Positions 30,901 to 40,042 of a stretch of 64,000 bases of DNA are shown here, in pieces. Origin of the DNA: Symbiodinium natans (Eukaryota > Sar > Dinophyceae > Suessiales > Symbiodiniaceae); contig CAJNDS010000946.1 in the NCBI GenBank assembly GCA_905221605.1, forward strand, positions 491,577 to 555,576, given 5' to 3'. The position numbers were made by a program, and so were the translations under genes. Under the pieces are notes generated by a model that was not told the DNA's origin, ran no database searches, and worked only from the letters and a program-made list of their open reading frames with translations. The stretch's first letter is position 1, and each line of letters starts with the position of its first letter.

Positions 30901-31877
30901 ATCATCTAAACAACTAGTGCTGTAGCTTGGGTTCAGGGTCCCTCAGTCCCTAAACCCTGAAGCTCCATGACGCCGAACTTTGGAGTTAGGCACTTCACAC
31001 ACTGCCCTTTACGGGCGTGTGTAGAGTGCCCTTCGTAGAACCGGTAGTTCACTGAAGCCTTTCTAACCCTAAACCCTACGCCCTAAGCCCTAAATCCTCA
31101 ACCCTACGCCCCAAACCCCGAACCCGAAACCCGAAACCCTAAACCCTAAACCCGAAACCCTAAGCCCTAAGCCCTAAGCCCTAAACCCTAAACCCTAAAC
31201 CCTAAACCCTAAACCCTAAACCCTACACCTTCATCTTCGAAGCAGGGCTGCTCCATCTTCGTCTTCAACTACAGCGGCTTCGGGCGATCCGAGGGCCATC
31301 CCACCCCAGGCGCCCCAAAAGCACCTTTTTGGGGTTTAGGGTTTAGGGTTTAGGGTTCAGGGTTTAAGGGAACCCCAAAAGCCTTAAAGCCCTAACCAAA
31401 AGCCCTCAAAGCCCTAAGAACCCAACAAGAAAAGCACCACCCACCCCTAGACCCCAAAGCGGCCTCAAAGCCCTTGCAAACCTCAAAAAGCACACAGAGA
31501 AGCACAAAACCATCTTGCTTCACAAGCCCGCGCTCCGCAAATCCTCAAGGGCTTGGGATGGTTAGGGTTAGAGGTTTAGGGTTTAGGGTTCAGGGTTTAG
31601 CGTTTTTAGGATGATTAAGGGTTTTGAGGTCACCGGCTGACGCTTTTGTGTGGCCATGGAACACCTTTTAGCGCCTTTCCCTAAGCCCTAAACCCTAAAT
31701 CCTAAACCCTAAACCCTAACCCTAAACCCTAAAACCTCATAATAAGCCCCGGGTCCCCATAATGAACCCCCCCCCCTCCCCGCTCATAATAAATACTCCC
31801 TTTATGGTGGTATTTATGGGGGGCCCTGGCAACGTCCCAAGTGCAGATTGCTTGCGCCAAGATGCGCTTGACCACCA
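27977..31877 (+). CDS. Alpha/beta-hydrolase, N-terminal half (six exons among telomeric arrays)
   Basis: Six exons chain in order: 27977-28046, 28545-28619, 29803-29865, 30305-30352, 31246-31309 and 31847-~31877. They give ELLLRFSAQHYWASRLKRVF, VRTASGRRLDAVFIAA, DLSNDKRGPVVVWCNPN with AAYY, ETMAYESHWLDFYLSQ, GCSIFVFNYSGFGRSEG and DCLRQDALD. VVVWCNPN, then YES.WLDFYL, then FVFNYSGFGRSEG are the strand and loop signatures at the N-terminal half of alpha/beta-hydrolases of the ABHD/BEM46 type. Donors are GT, GA, GC, GC and GC; acceptors AG|G except the last (CAG|A). The first junctions share AGGT and CGAGGA at both ends. A nucleophile elbow (GxSxG) exon was not found with confidence, so downstream exons are missing, divergent, or outside what can be read. 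32922-32972 and 33616-33680 may be 3' exons. Substrate unknown. Confidence 0.72.
28402..28525. repeat. TTTAGGG array (intronic)
   Basis: About 17 G-strand units immediately 5' of the hydrolase exon at 28545. Confidence 0.96.
29265..29404. repeat. CCCTAAA array (intronic)
   Basis: About 19 C-strand units inside the large intron between hydrolase exons at 28545 and 29803. Confidence 0.96.
29935..30028. repeat. CCCTAAA array (intronic)
   Basis: About 13 units. The words GGCCTGGAGAGACTTC recur three times around it (29872, 29894 and 30029 approximately), a short local duplication. Confidence 0.95.
30138..30283. repeat. (TCTATA)n hexamer microsatellite
   Basis: About 24 hexamer units lying directly before the AG|G acceptor of the hydrolase exon at 30305, so it is intronic. 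Tyr/Ile and Arg/Tyr frames across it are artefacts. Confidence 0.97.
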
Positions 31878-32031
31878 TAAACCCTAAACCCTAACCCTAA
31901 GCCCTAAGCCCTAAGCCCTAAGCCCTAAGCCCTAAGCCCTAAGCCCTAAGCCCTAAACCCTAAACCCTAAACCTAAACCCCAGGCTCGACCTTCAACGTC
32001 TCATGCCGGCTAGGCTGCCAAACTCTTAAAG

Positions 32032-32163
32032 GCTGTAATATAGGGGTTCCCTTATAATCCTTTAGGGTTTAGGGTTTCGGGTTTCGGGTTTAGGGTTTAG
32101 GGTGATTATACTATAACAACCCCAAAAACCCTATTCTAATTATGTAGGCCCCTATATTAAGCC
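32032..32163. mobile_element. Palindromic element with telomere-repeat core (family D, copy 1)
   Basis: GGCTGTAATATAGGGG on the left and CCCCTATATTAAGCCAC on the right are inverted. The centre holds TTTAGGG/TTTCGGG units. A similar arrangement occurs at ~56590-56716. Confidence 0.55.
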
Positions 32164-32662
32164 ACCGGTACCACCACCTCCCAAAAGCCTTGACAGCACT
32201 CGGGGTCTCTGAACCTCAGGGCTTTGTTGAGGTCTTGGGGTTAAGCCTCCGCAACCCTAAACCCCTACACTCAGGGCCTAGGCCGCCCCCCTACAGGAGC
32301 GGCGCGCTTAAGCCCTTCGACTTCTATGGCGAAAGTCGACCCAGGTCGCTTGCCCGCCTCCTGCAGCTCGGAGGTCGACAACATGATGGTCCCGGTACCG
32401 GAGCAGGTTCTCCCCGGGACCAGTGCTAGGTCCCTATAAAGTACTTACCTAAACTTCAAGCTGGCGTTTTGGGAGGGTACCCCAAGGCCAGGAGGAGCCG
32501 GACCCCTCGCCGCAGCGTGCCGCGGGCTCAAAAAGTTCGTTTTTGGCCTGAAACCGCCAGAGACACACCCCTGCCTCCAGGACCCCTGGCACCTTTGTGG
32601 GACCACCCGGGACCCCTCTGAAAACCCCGTCTGGGACCTGCCTAACCCCCTGACACGAGATG

Positions 32663-32821
32663 CCCTGGACGGAAGAAGTTTTTGGAAGTGGGCGGTTGGC
32701 TTGAGTTTAGGCTTAAACCCTACAAGGAATAGGCCTGAGACGGCGTGTGGTGGGAGAAAGGTGTTAGTGGCCCTCCACGATCGGGCCATGGCCGCCCTTC
32801 GCATTGCTCGATGCTTTCGCT
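32663..32821. repeat. Dispersed repeat R, copy 1
   Basis: CCTGGACGGAAGAAGTTTTT, then GGTGGGAGAAAG, TGGCCCTCC and ATCGGGC, match 47915-48099 in the same order and orientation with substitutions and small indels. Confidence 0.75.
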
Positions 32822-33615
32822 TGTACGCCATACTGCAGCAAACCCTAAACCCTAAACCCCAACCCTAATCCCTAAACCCCAACCCTGAACCTAAGCCCAC
32901 AGCGGGAGCTTGCTCACACAGGCCGCCTTTCCGAGGACGGCGACGCGGTCGTCGTGCCTCGAATGTTTATGTTAGGGCAAGGGTTCGGGTTTAGGGTTTA
33001 GGGTTTAGGGTATAGGATTTAGGGTGTAGGGTTAGGGGCGGGAGCTAGGCATGTTCCAAGTCAAGCGGCAAGCTTTTTGTTCTGGCCTTAGAACCAGCAA
33101 CATCAACGTGTGTTGGGTCTCGTTAAGTTTCTGTCAACCGAAAAGCTGCGTTGAGAAAACGCGCGCGCGCCCCAGTCTATGTGCCTGAGCGCATCACGCC
33201 CTCGATTCCCCAACTCGAGGCCCGCACTCCCAGCACCCAAGAGAGCAAACCCCAAACCCCAAACCCCAAGCGCCAAGCCCCAAACCCCAAACCCTACATA
33301 AACCCTAAACCCTAAACCCTAAACCCTAAACCCAAAACCCTAAACCCAAAACCCTAAACCCTAAACCCTAAACCCTAAACCACCCTAAACCCTAAAACCC
33401 TAAACGCTGCCTAAACCCTAAACTCTAACCCTAAACCCAAAACCCTAAACCCTAAACCCTAAACCCTAAACCACCCTAAACCCTAAAACCCTAAACGCTG
33501 CCTACACCCTAAACTCTAACCCTAAACCCTAAACCCTAAACCCTAAACCCTACACCCTAAACCCTAAACGCCAAACCCTTCACCCTAAACCCTTAACCCA
33601 AAACCCTATCTGAAA

Positions 33616-33680
33616 GCCTGAAGCCCGAAGAGCGTGCCGAGGACTTCTTGAGGCGGCGGGGCTTCACGGAGGCCTCGTAG
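33616..33680 (+). CDS. Candidate terminal exon
   Basis: Follows CTGAAAG and reads LKPEERAEDFLRRRGFTEAS before a TAG at 33678-33680. Charged and protein-like. Immediately preceded by a CCCTAAA array, as for other exon islands. Could be the last exon of the alpha/beta-hydrolase gene or another gene. Confidence 0.4.
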
Positions 33681-34700
33681 AGTCCTTGGGATTTGTGTTC
33701 CATTTTGGCATATGCAAACTTAGGGTTTAGGGTTTAGGGTTTAGGGTTTAGGGTTTAGGCTTTCAGGTTTCGGGTTTAGGGTTTAGGGTTTAGGGTTTAG
33801 GCTTTCAGGTTTAGGGTTTAGGGCTATTTTTGTTGCAAGCTTTTCTAAGGGTAGTTTCATGGGACCTGAGCATGGCCCCTTACTTTCTTTAGGTAGGTTC
33901 TGAAGCGCGGGCCCTGAGGTTTTACAGGGTGTGCAAGAGGTATGTAAAGGGGTCCTCTATTTAAGGGCCCATATTAAGGGACCATCAAGCTACCCTTTAA
34001 AAGCCCAAGGGAATAGCAAACGCCATTTTTTCTGCGTCTTGGGACAGCAGAGAGAGGGCCACCAGGAGTGTTTATCTCCAGCTACCGCTACGATGACGCG
34101 CCGGCGAGCCCATAGTAGCAGTCTCCAACTGGGGCGTATTCTGATGTCTCAAGTCCACCCTGAATCCTGTGCACTTCAGAGATCGGCACTGAATCCAGGG
34201 CGGCGCCTGAGCACGGACTAAGGGTGTAAACTTAAGTTGCGCTGTTGAGGCTGGGGCCGTGTTTTAGGGTTTAGGGTTTGGAGTGTGGAGGTTGCAGTGC
34301 ATGGTCGCTCAATCGGCGGCATCGCAGCCTGCCGCCGCCAAGCTGCACCGAACATTTTTGCTTCTCAGGGTTCAGGGTTTAGGGTTCTGGGTGTAGCCTG
34401 TGTACCCAAAGGGCTGAGCCCTCACTCGGTTTAGAGGGGTCATTCTGCGTGCCAGGGTTCATGAACCTGAGATGCAAGTTGGGCAGGGGCTGCCCGGACT
34501 GTCGCCACACTTCCGGAGCGCAAAATCCTCAACCCCACCCGGTAGCTTCCTGATCCGAGGCATAGCGAACAACAATCAAGACATCGTCAAGGTGCGCGGC
34601 GGATCCCCTAGCGGTGGCAAAGACTTTCAAGCCTAGGGCGTTGGAGCCCCTTCATCGGTTTTTTCGGTTTAGGGTTTAGGGTAAGTTGCATTCTTGTTCA
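33681..34700. other. Repeats and unique DNA, no firm gene
   Basis: TTTAGGG 33720-33830. A ~100 bp unit at 33858-33993 resembles 55868-55946 (shared CTTAC, TTCTGGAG-like and GGGCCC...GGGACCAT words). Other unique DNA has short open frames without recognisable domains. Confidence 0.5.
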
Positions 34701-35153
34701 CGTCGATGCTTTGCTGCATGTGCCAGCCTGACGGCAGGTGCTTGTTGCGGACCGCACATTTTCCACGCTGGCCAAGGCAGGTGATGTCAGCTTGGCCGAA
34801 TGCCAGGGTTTGCGTTCAAGGTCCAAGCAAAGGTGTGCCACACATTGGCCATGCTTGCGATGTTTGACGTAATATGAGCTCAAGTAACTATGATCCCCTC
34901 ATGTCTGCTTAAACGTAATATGAGTAAGCGTAATGTAAACTACCCTAGGCCCTAGATGCCTGTTCTAATCAAGAATAACTACCGGGAACAGGGGCCATAG
35001 ATTGCCGTGGTGTTTGTTTGGGTGTACCAAAACGTTCGTTTTATCTGGGTGTTGGCAGGATTCCTAGAAGAGGAGGTTGTAAAAACAAAAACCTACTTCG
35101 ATCTATACTCAATTTGAGGCTGTGGGGTTAATTGACATCGTACTTCATCCAAA
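34701..35153. other. Unique stretch without recognised gene
   Basis: No telomere-type array and no credible exon. The sequence AAACGTAATATGAG occurs twice near 34910-34925 with variation. Confidence 0.5.
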
Positions 35154-35575
35154 GGCATGGACGCTTGTGACAGCTTTTCTTGTTCCACATCCTTGTGCAG
35201 TATGTTGTACAAAGAGGCGAAAACGTGGTAAATGCCAGTTTTTTGGGCATCGTCGCAATTGGCATGGATGCTTGTGACAGCTTTTCTTGTTCCACATCCT
35301 TGCGGAGTATGTTGTACAAAGAGGCGAAAACGCGGTAAATACCAGTGTTTTGGGCATGGACGCCAAAGGCATGGACACTTGTGACAGCTTTGCTTGTTCC
35401 ACATCCTTGTGCAGTATGCTGTACAACGAGGCAAAAACGAGGTAAATACAGTTTTTTCGGCATCGTCGCAATTGGCATGGACGCTTGTGACAACGTGTCT
35501 TATTCCACACTTGCGCAGTGTGTTGTACAAAGAGGCGAAAACACGGTAAATACCAGTGTTTTGTGCATGGACGCA
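35154..35575. repeat. 107 bp minisatellite, four copies
   Basis: Copies begin with GGCATGGACGCTTGTGACAG at 35154, 35261, 35368 and 35474 (period 107, 107, 106). The linker alternates between GCATCGTCGCAATT and GCATGGACGCCAAA, so it is also a ~214 bp two-unit repeat. Because 107 is not a multiple of 3, each frame moves to the next in each copy. An open unit therefore yields overlapping open frames of 120-170 codons on the minus strand; these are not evidence for a gene. Confidence 0.93.
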
Positions 35576-36261
35576 GTACGAATGATGTTCTTATCCCCCC
35601 CTCCCCCCCAAAGCCGACCAACAGGAAAAGTGCAAGGAAACATAGGAAAAAATCAGGAAACACTGCGGCAATCTACGGCCCGTGTTCCAACTAAATTTAC
35701 AAGCTCAACCTTTTCGACCCTTCAGAAGTCACTGTAAATACAAGTTAACGCACAGCTTCCTGGTTAGTTGATACGGTGTTTGCGGGGAGAAGTGTTTTAA
35801 TTGTGAGTTGTTTGGTGTTGAAAGAAAGGCCACCCCCTTCTCTCAAGTCCAAATCCAAGGTGTTCCAGGAGATTCCCCAAGGAGGTTTGGGTTTTGGGTT
35901 TCCCTAGAACATGGGCTTTGAGTTTTGCTGAACAACTTACCCTAAACCCTAGACCCCAATAAATCGTGCATTTTTGTCGGCTTTCTATTCAGGTCGTGCT
36001 TTGGGCACAGCTGGGGAAATCCCAAAAAAGCAGTCCCCAAACCCAGCGTTCTCCAGGAGAAGCTCCGGGGAGGTTCCCTTCTACATGGCCTTTTGCCGTA
36101 CCTACTTCGTTTTCTCAGTATCTTCGTGCTTTCCAAGCTTGATTAGCCAAATTGCTGTATTCTTTTCTTTCTAAGCAAAAATAAAGGAGGTCAAAACATC
36201 CAAAACTGCAAAGTCCAGCAACCCACGCCTTCCCGGAGAATCTCCTGGACAACTTGGGATA
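35576..36261. other. Unique stretch without recognised gene
   Basis: AT-richer than the surroundings. Only short frames without domains. The words TCTCCAGGAGAAGCTCC and CCCGGAGAATCTCCTGG are short palindromes. Confidence 0.5.
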
Positions 36262-36363
36262 TGTGGGTTTAGGGTTTAGGGTTTAGGGTTTAGGGTTTAG
36301 GGTTTAGGGTTTAGGGTTTAGGGTTTAGGGTTTAGGGTTTAGGGTTTAGGGTTTAGGGTTTAG
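36262..36363. repeat. TTTAGGG array
   Basis: About 14 pure G-strand units. Confidence 0.97.
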
Positions 36364-37183
36364 GACTAAGATGGAGTTTGGGGAGTTCAGATATACACAG
36401 GGCCTCGGCGCAGTACTTAGCGGAAGACCGAAAGGTCCATTTGCCCCTAAATTACGCTCTTCCCCTTAACCCGGAAGCCTCAACCCCAATCAGGTTTTAG
36501 GGCTAGGGTCCCTGGTTACACCCTAAACCCCGTACCCCAAAACCCCAAAACCCCAAACCCCAAAACCCCAAACCCTAAACCCTAAACCCTAAACTAAACC
36601 CCCAAGCCCCTCAACCGTAGCTGCAACCCTTCTCTCGCCAAGCAAGCGATCCCGCGAAGGCCGCGAAGTATACTTTTGGCGGCTGGGCGGCCAAGGCGGG
36701 TGGGTTTAGGGTTTAGGGTTTAGGGTTTGGGGTTTGGGGTTTAGGGTTTAGGGTTTAGGGTTTAGGGCGTCGGTCTGAGGCGAAGTCGAGTCTGTTGAGG
36801 GCCTTATAGGGTTCGGGGGTCTAGGGGTTTAGGGTTTAAGGGGTAATGTTTAGGGCTTCGGGTTTAGGGTAGCTTTCTCAGGGTCCCAGGGCCCTCTTCT
36901 AGAACCGTGTTGTGGATCCTTTCTTGGCAGGATCTGGGGTTCCCAAGGGTCTTTCAATTCCTGGCTGTCGTGTAAATACTAACCCCTGAGCCCTCGTCGC
37001 TCAGCGCGAAACCCGAGGCTAAATTTTCCGAATTCAGCTGCGAGGTCCATGGAGTTCCGGGCCTTTCGGGCTCGGAGCAGTTCAGTTTTTGTTTTAAGCA
37101 TTTGTTCAGCGACTTTGGTCGTCTGGGGCTTACCATTGGGGGGGTTTTCGAGCTCGGTGTGTATAGACACCTTAGACCTCGCA
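36364..37183. other. Mixed stretch with one weak exon island
   Basis: CCCCAAA or CCCTAAA at 36520-36600. The island 36640-36700 has an open frame (SDPAKAAKYTFGGWAAKAG) between C- and G-strand arrays, a possible exon. TTTAGGG/TTTGGGG 36702-36766. The open frames at 36954-37180 have no recognisable domain. Confidence 0.45.
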
Positions 37184-37373
<190 letters not shown>

Positions 37374-37650
37374 TAAACCCTAAACCCTAAACCCTAAACC
37401 TAAACCCTAAACCCTAAACCCTAAACCCTAAACCCTAAACCCTAAACCCTAAACCCTAAACCCTAAACCCTAAACCCTAAACCCTAAACCCTAAACCGTA
37501 AGCCCCAAGCCCTAAGCCCTGAGCCCTAAGCCCTAAGCCCTAAGCCCTAAACCCTAAGCCCTAAACCCTAAACCTTAAACCCTAAACCCTTAAACCCCTA
37601 AACCCTATATAAACCCTAATCCCTAAACCCTAAACCCTAAACCCCAAATT
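37374..37650. repeat. CCCTAAA array with CCCTAAG units
   Basis: Continuous with the CCCTCAA block on its left. CCCTAAG variants cluster at 37498-37560. Confidence 0.97.
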
Positions 37651-37677
37651 CTCAACAGCCCCCTCTGGTGAGAGCAG

Positions 37678-39664
37678 GGCTTGTCCCTCTCGGCCACCTG
37701 GGCCGACAACGTGTCCAACTACCTGGACGCCAAGTGCTACAAGGTCATGCTCTGCGACCCCAAGGACCCCAGCAACCTGAAGGGTTTAGGGTTTGGGGTT
37801 TGGGGTTTAGGGTTTAGGGTTTAGGGTTTAGGGTTTAGGGTTTAGGGTTAGGGTTAGGGTTTAGGGTTTAGGGTTTAGGGTTTAGGGTTTAGGGTTTAGG
37901 GTTTAGGGTTTAGGGTTTAGGGTTTAGGGTTTAGGGTTTAGGAGAACCCCAAACAAAGCCCTGCATATCCAATAAGGAGCATAAGAATTGCTGGATTTCC
38001 AATTCCTCTTTGGGTTTTGGGTTTGGAGGCTAAGCTTTGGGTTCAACTCGAACTCCCAACCCTCAATCCCGGAAACCACAATACCCGAAAACCCTAAACA
38101 CTAGACCGCCGAAACCCTAACCTCTCATTGCTAGACCTTTCAAAGTCCCAAAGCATTGAGGGCTTCAGACGGTATAGGGTTTAGGGTGTAAGGGTTCCTT
38201 GCAGGACTCGACCATTCCGGACATCGCCGCACTTCGCACGGCCGTGGCGCAGAAAGTGCTCGAGAAGGCTTCCGCATGTAAGCCCTTGCTGAGGAGTATT
38301 GAGGTGCTTCGGGCTGTAACAAACCCTACTTCCTGAGCCCTGAAACCCCACCAAGCCCCAAACCCCCAAACCCTAGACCCTAACCCCTCACCAAGCCCCA
38401 AACCCCTAAGCCCCAAACCCCAATCCCTAAGCCCCAAACCCTCACCCTAAACCCCAAAACCCAAAACCCAAAACCCAAAACCCAAAACCCCTCAAACCTC
38501 TCAAACCCTAAACCCTAAACCCTAAACCCTCAACCCTCAAACCCTAAACCCTAAACCCCTCAAACCCAAAACCCTAAACCCTAAACCCCTCAAACCCTAA
38601 ACCCTAAACCCTCAACCCTCAAACCCTAAACCCTAAACCCCTCAACCCCTAAACCCTAAACCCTAAACCTCTCAAACCCTAAACCCTAAACCCTTCACCC
38701 CTTCAAGCCCTCAGCAAGGTGCCACCCGCCGAGCGCTTCTCGCCGGAGGAGCCGCGGCTCGCCGCGGCGGCGGAGGCCTGGGGCTTCCTCGAGGCCATCC
38801 CAGGGGCTTTATTAAGTTTTTCATGTTTTTAAAGGCATTTATATAAGTTTTCATGTTTTTTAAACTTTTTCGAGGCCATCCCAGGGGCTTTATTAAGTTA
38901 AGTTCTTCATGTTTTTGAAAGGCATTTATAAGGTTTTTTTTTAATGTTTTTGAAGGCACTTATGAGTTTCAGGTTTTTAAAGGCATTTCTAAAGGTTTTC
39001 ATGTTTTTTAAACTTTTCATGAAGTTTTCATGTTTTTAAAGGTTTGTTTTAAGGCTTTTCAAAGGCTTGTAGGGTTTTGGAAAGGTTTGCTTGAAGGTCT
39101 TTTTTCAAGGTTTTTGGGGTTTTCTTCCCGAATGCTCCACAGAAGGGTTCTCGTTTCAAAGTTGGGGGGCTGGGGGTCATGAGGTGACCAACAGTCGCCG
39201 CGTTTGCGTCCGCAAGCGTTCGCAAGCATCCGCAAGTCATGCCGCCTTCGTGTCGTATCGTGCCTTCGTCTTCGTGTCGTGTCCTTGCGTCGTGTCCTCG
39301 TGTCGTGTGTTCGTTGTCTTCGTGTCGTGTCGGGTCTTCATCTTCGTGTCGGGTCCTTGTGTCGTGTCCTGGAGTCGTGTCGTCGTGTCATGTCTTCGCG
39401 TGTCGTATCGTGTCTTCGTCTTCGTGTCGTGTCCTTTGGCCGTGTCCTTGTGTCGTGCGCTGGTTTCGTGTCTTCGTCTTCGTGTCTTGTCGTTTTGTCC
39501 ACGACGTGTCTTCGTGTCGTGTCGTGTCCTCGTGTCTTGTTTTCGTGTCGTGTCATGTCTTCGTGTCGTATCGTGCCACAGCTTCCACCAGGCGACGCTC
39601 GCCATCTGCGACGCGGATGCCTGCGACGTGCGGCAATGCAACTGCAACCCGCCACCCGGCAAAG
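37678..39664 (+). CDS. Unrecognised multi-exon gene (four exons supported)
   Basis: Exons in order: 37678-~37783, after GCAG, reading GLSLSATWADNVSNYLDAKC then YKVMLCDPKDPSNLK; 38205-38303, after GCAG, reading DSTIPDIAALRTAVAQKVLE then KASACKPLLRSIE; 38719-~38805, after AAG, reading VPPAERFSPEEPRLAAAAEA then WGFLEAIPG; and ~39592-39664, after CCAG, reading ATLAICDADACDVRQCNC then NPPPGK. Junction 2/3 is in phase with AGGTGC at both ends (GT-AG), and 3/4 is in phase with GC-AG. The junction between exons 1 and 2 is not resolved; an extra exon may lie between. Exon 4 is Cys-rich. No family recognised. Introns hold a TTTAGGG array (37785-37943), CCCTAAA (38341-38705) and simple repeats. Confidence 0.55.
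37785..37943. repeat. TTTAGGG array (5' end of intron)
   Basis: About 22 G-strand units starting within two bases of the exon end at ~37783. Confidence 0.97.
38341..38705. repeat. CCCTAAA/CCCCTCAAA array (3' end of intron)
   Basis: C-strand units with many CCCTCAAA and CCAAAAC variants, ending just before the AAG|G acceptor at 38718. Confidence 0.93.
38806..39110. repeat. T-rich degenerate repeat (TTCATGTTTTTAAAGGCATT)
   Basis: Units with TTTTCATGTTTTTNAAGGCATTTATAA recur about eight times. The phrase CGAGGCCATCCCAGGGGCTT occurs at 38790 (the end of an exon) and again at ~38871, so the exon-intron junction was duplicated into the intron. Confidence 0.85.
39235..39580. repeat. Degenerate TCGTG/TCTTCGTG repeat
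   Basis: A run of CGTGTCGTGTC and TTCGTCTTCG units. Open frames up to ~260 codons on + and ~200 on - cross it, with Ser/Val/Cys or Arg/His/Asp/Thr-rich composition, and are repeat artefacts. Lies in the intron before the exon at ~39592. Confidence 0.9.
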
Positions 39665-40042
39665 GTTTGTGGGGGCTTAGGGGCTTAGGGTTTAGGGGTA
39701 TGCGTTTCTCAACCCTAAACCTTACACTTCTGGCCCCGTATATAAGGCCCCGAAAGACCCGAAAGACCCCAAGCTTGGCAGCCAGCCAACAGCTTCTGCC
39801 CCAGGGTTTCCTGGAGGGGCGTCCCAAAACCCTGCACACCCTCAGGCCACAAGAGCTAAGGTGCAGGCATCCCGAAACGCATTGAATCTGGGCGCTGGCC
39901 CTAACCCCAACATCCTAAAGCCCTAAAACCCTACGACCAAATCCTAGCCCCAAACCCTAAACCCTAAACCCTAAACCCGAAACCCGAAACCCTAAACCCT
40001 AAACCCGAAACCCTAAACCCTAAACCCTAAACCCTAAAATTG

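Larger units (their letters stand above)
31878..33615. other. Possible 3' part of the hydrolase gene; repeats and dispersed element
   Basis: CCCTAAA or CCCTAAG at 31868-31982; a palindromic unit with a telomeric core at 32032-32163; an island 32328-32420 with open frames (MAKVDPGRLPASCSSEVDN, or FDFYGESRPRSLAR in another); a dispersed repeat 32663-32821; an exon-like island 32922-32972 (RLSEDGDAVVVPRMF after ACACAG|G); and CCCTAAA with irregular units 33280-33610. Confidence 0.45.

Noticed and set aside
35093-35663. Minus-strand frames of 121-172 codons
   Set aside because: Artefacts of the 107 bp minisatellite, whose period moves an open unit through all frames.
39091-39885. 264-codon + frame and the ~200-codon minus frame
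   Set aside because: Produced by degenerate TCGTG repeats. The real coding part is the short Cys-rich exon at ~39592-39664 in a different context.
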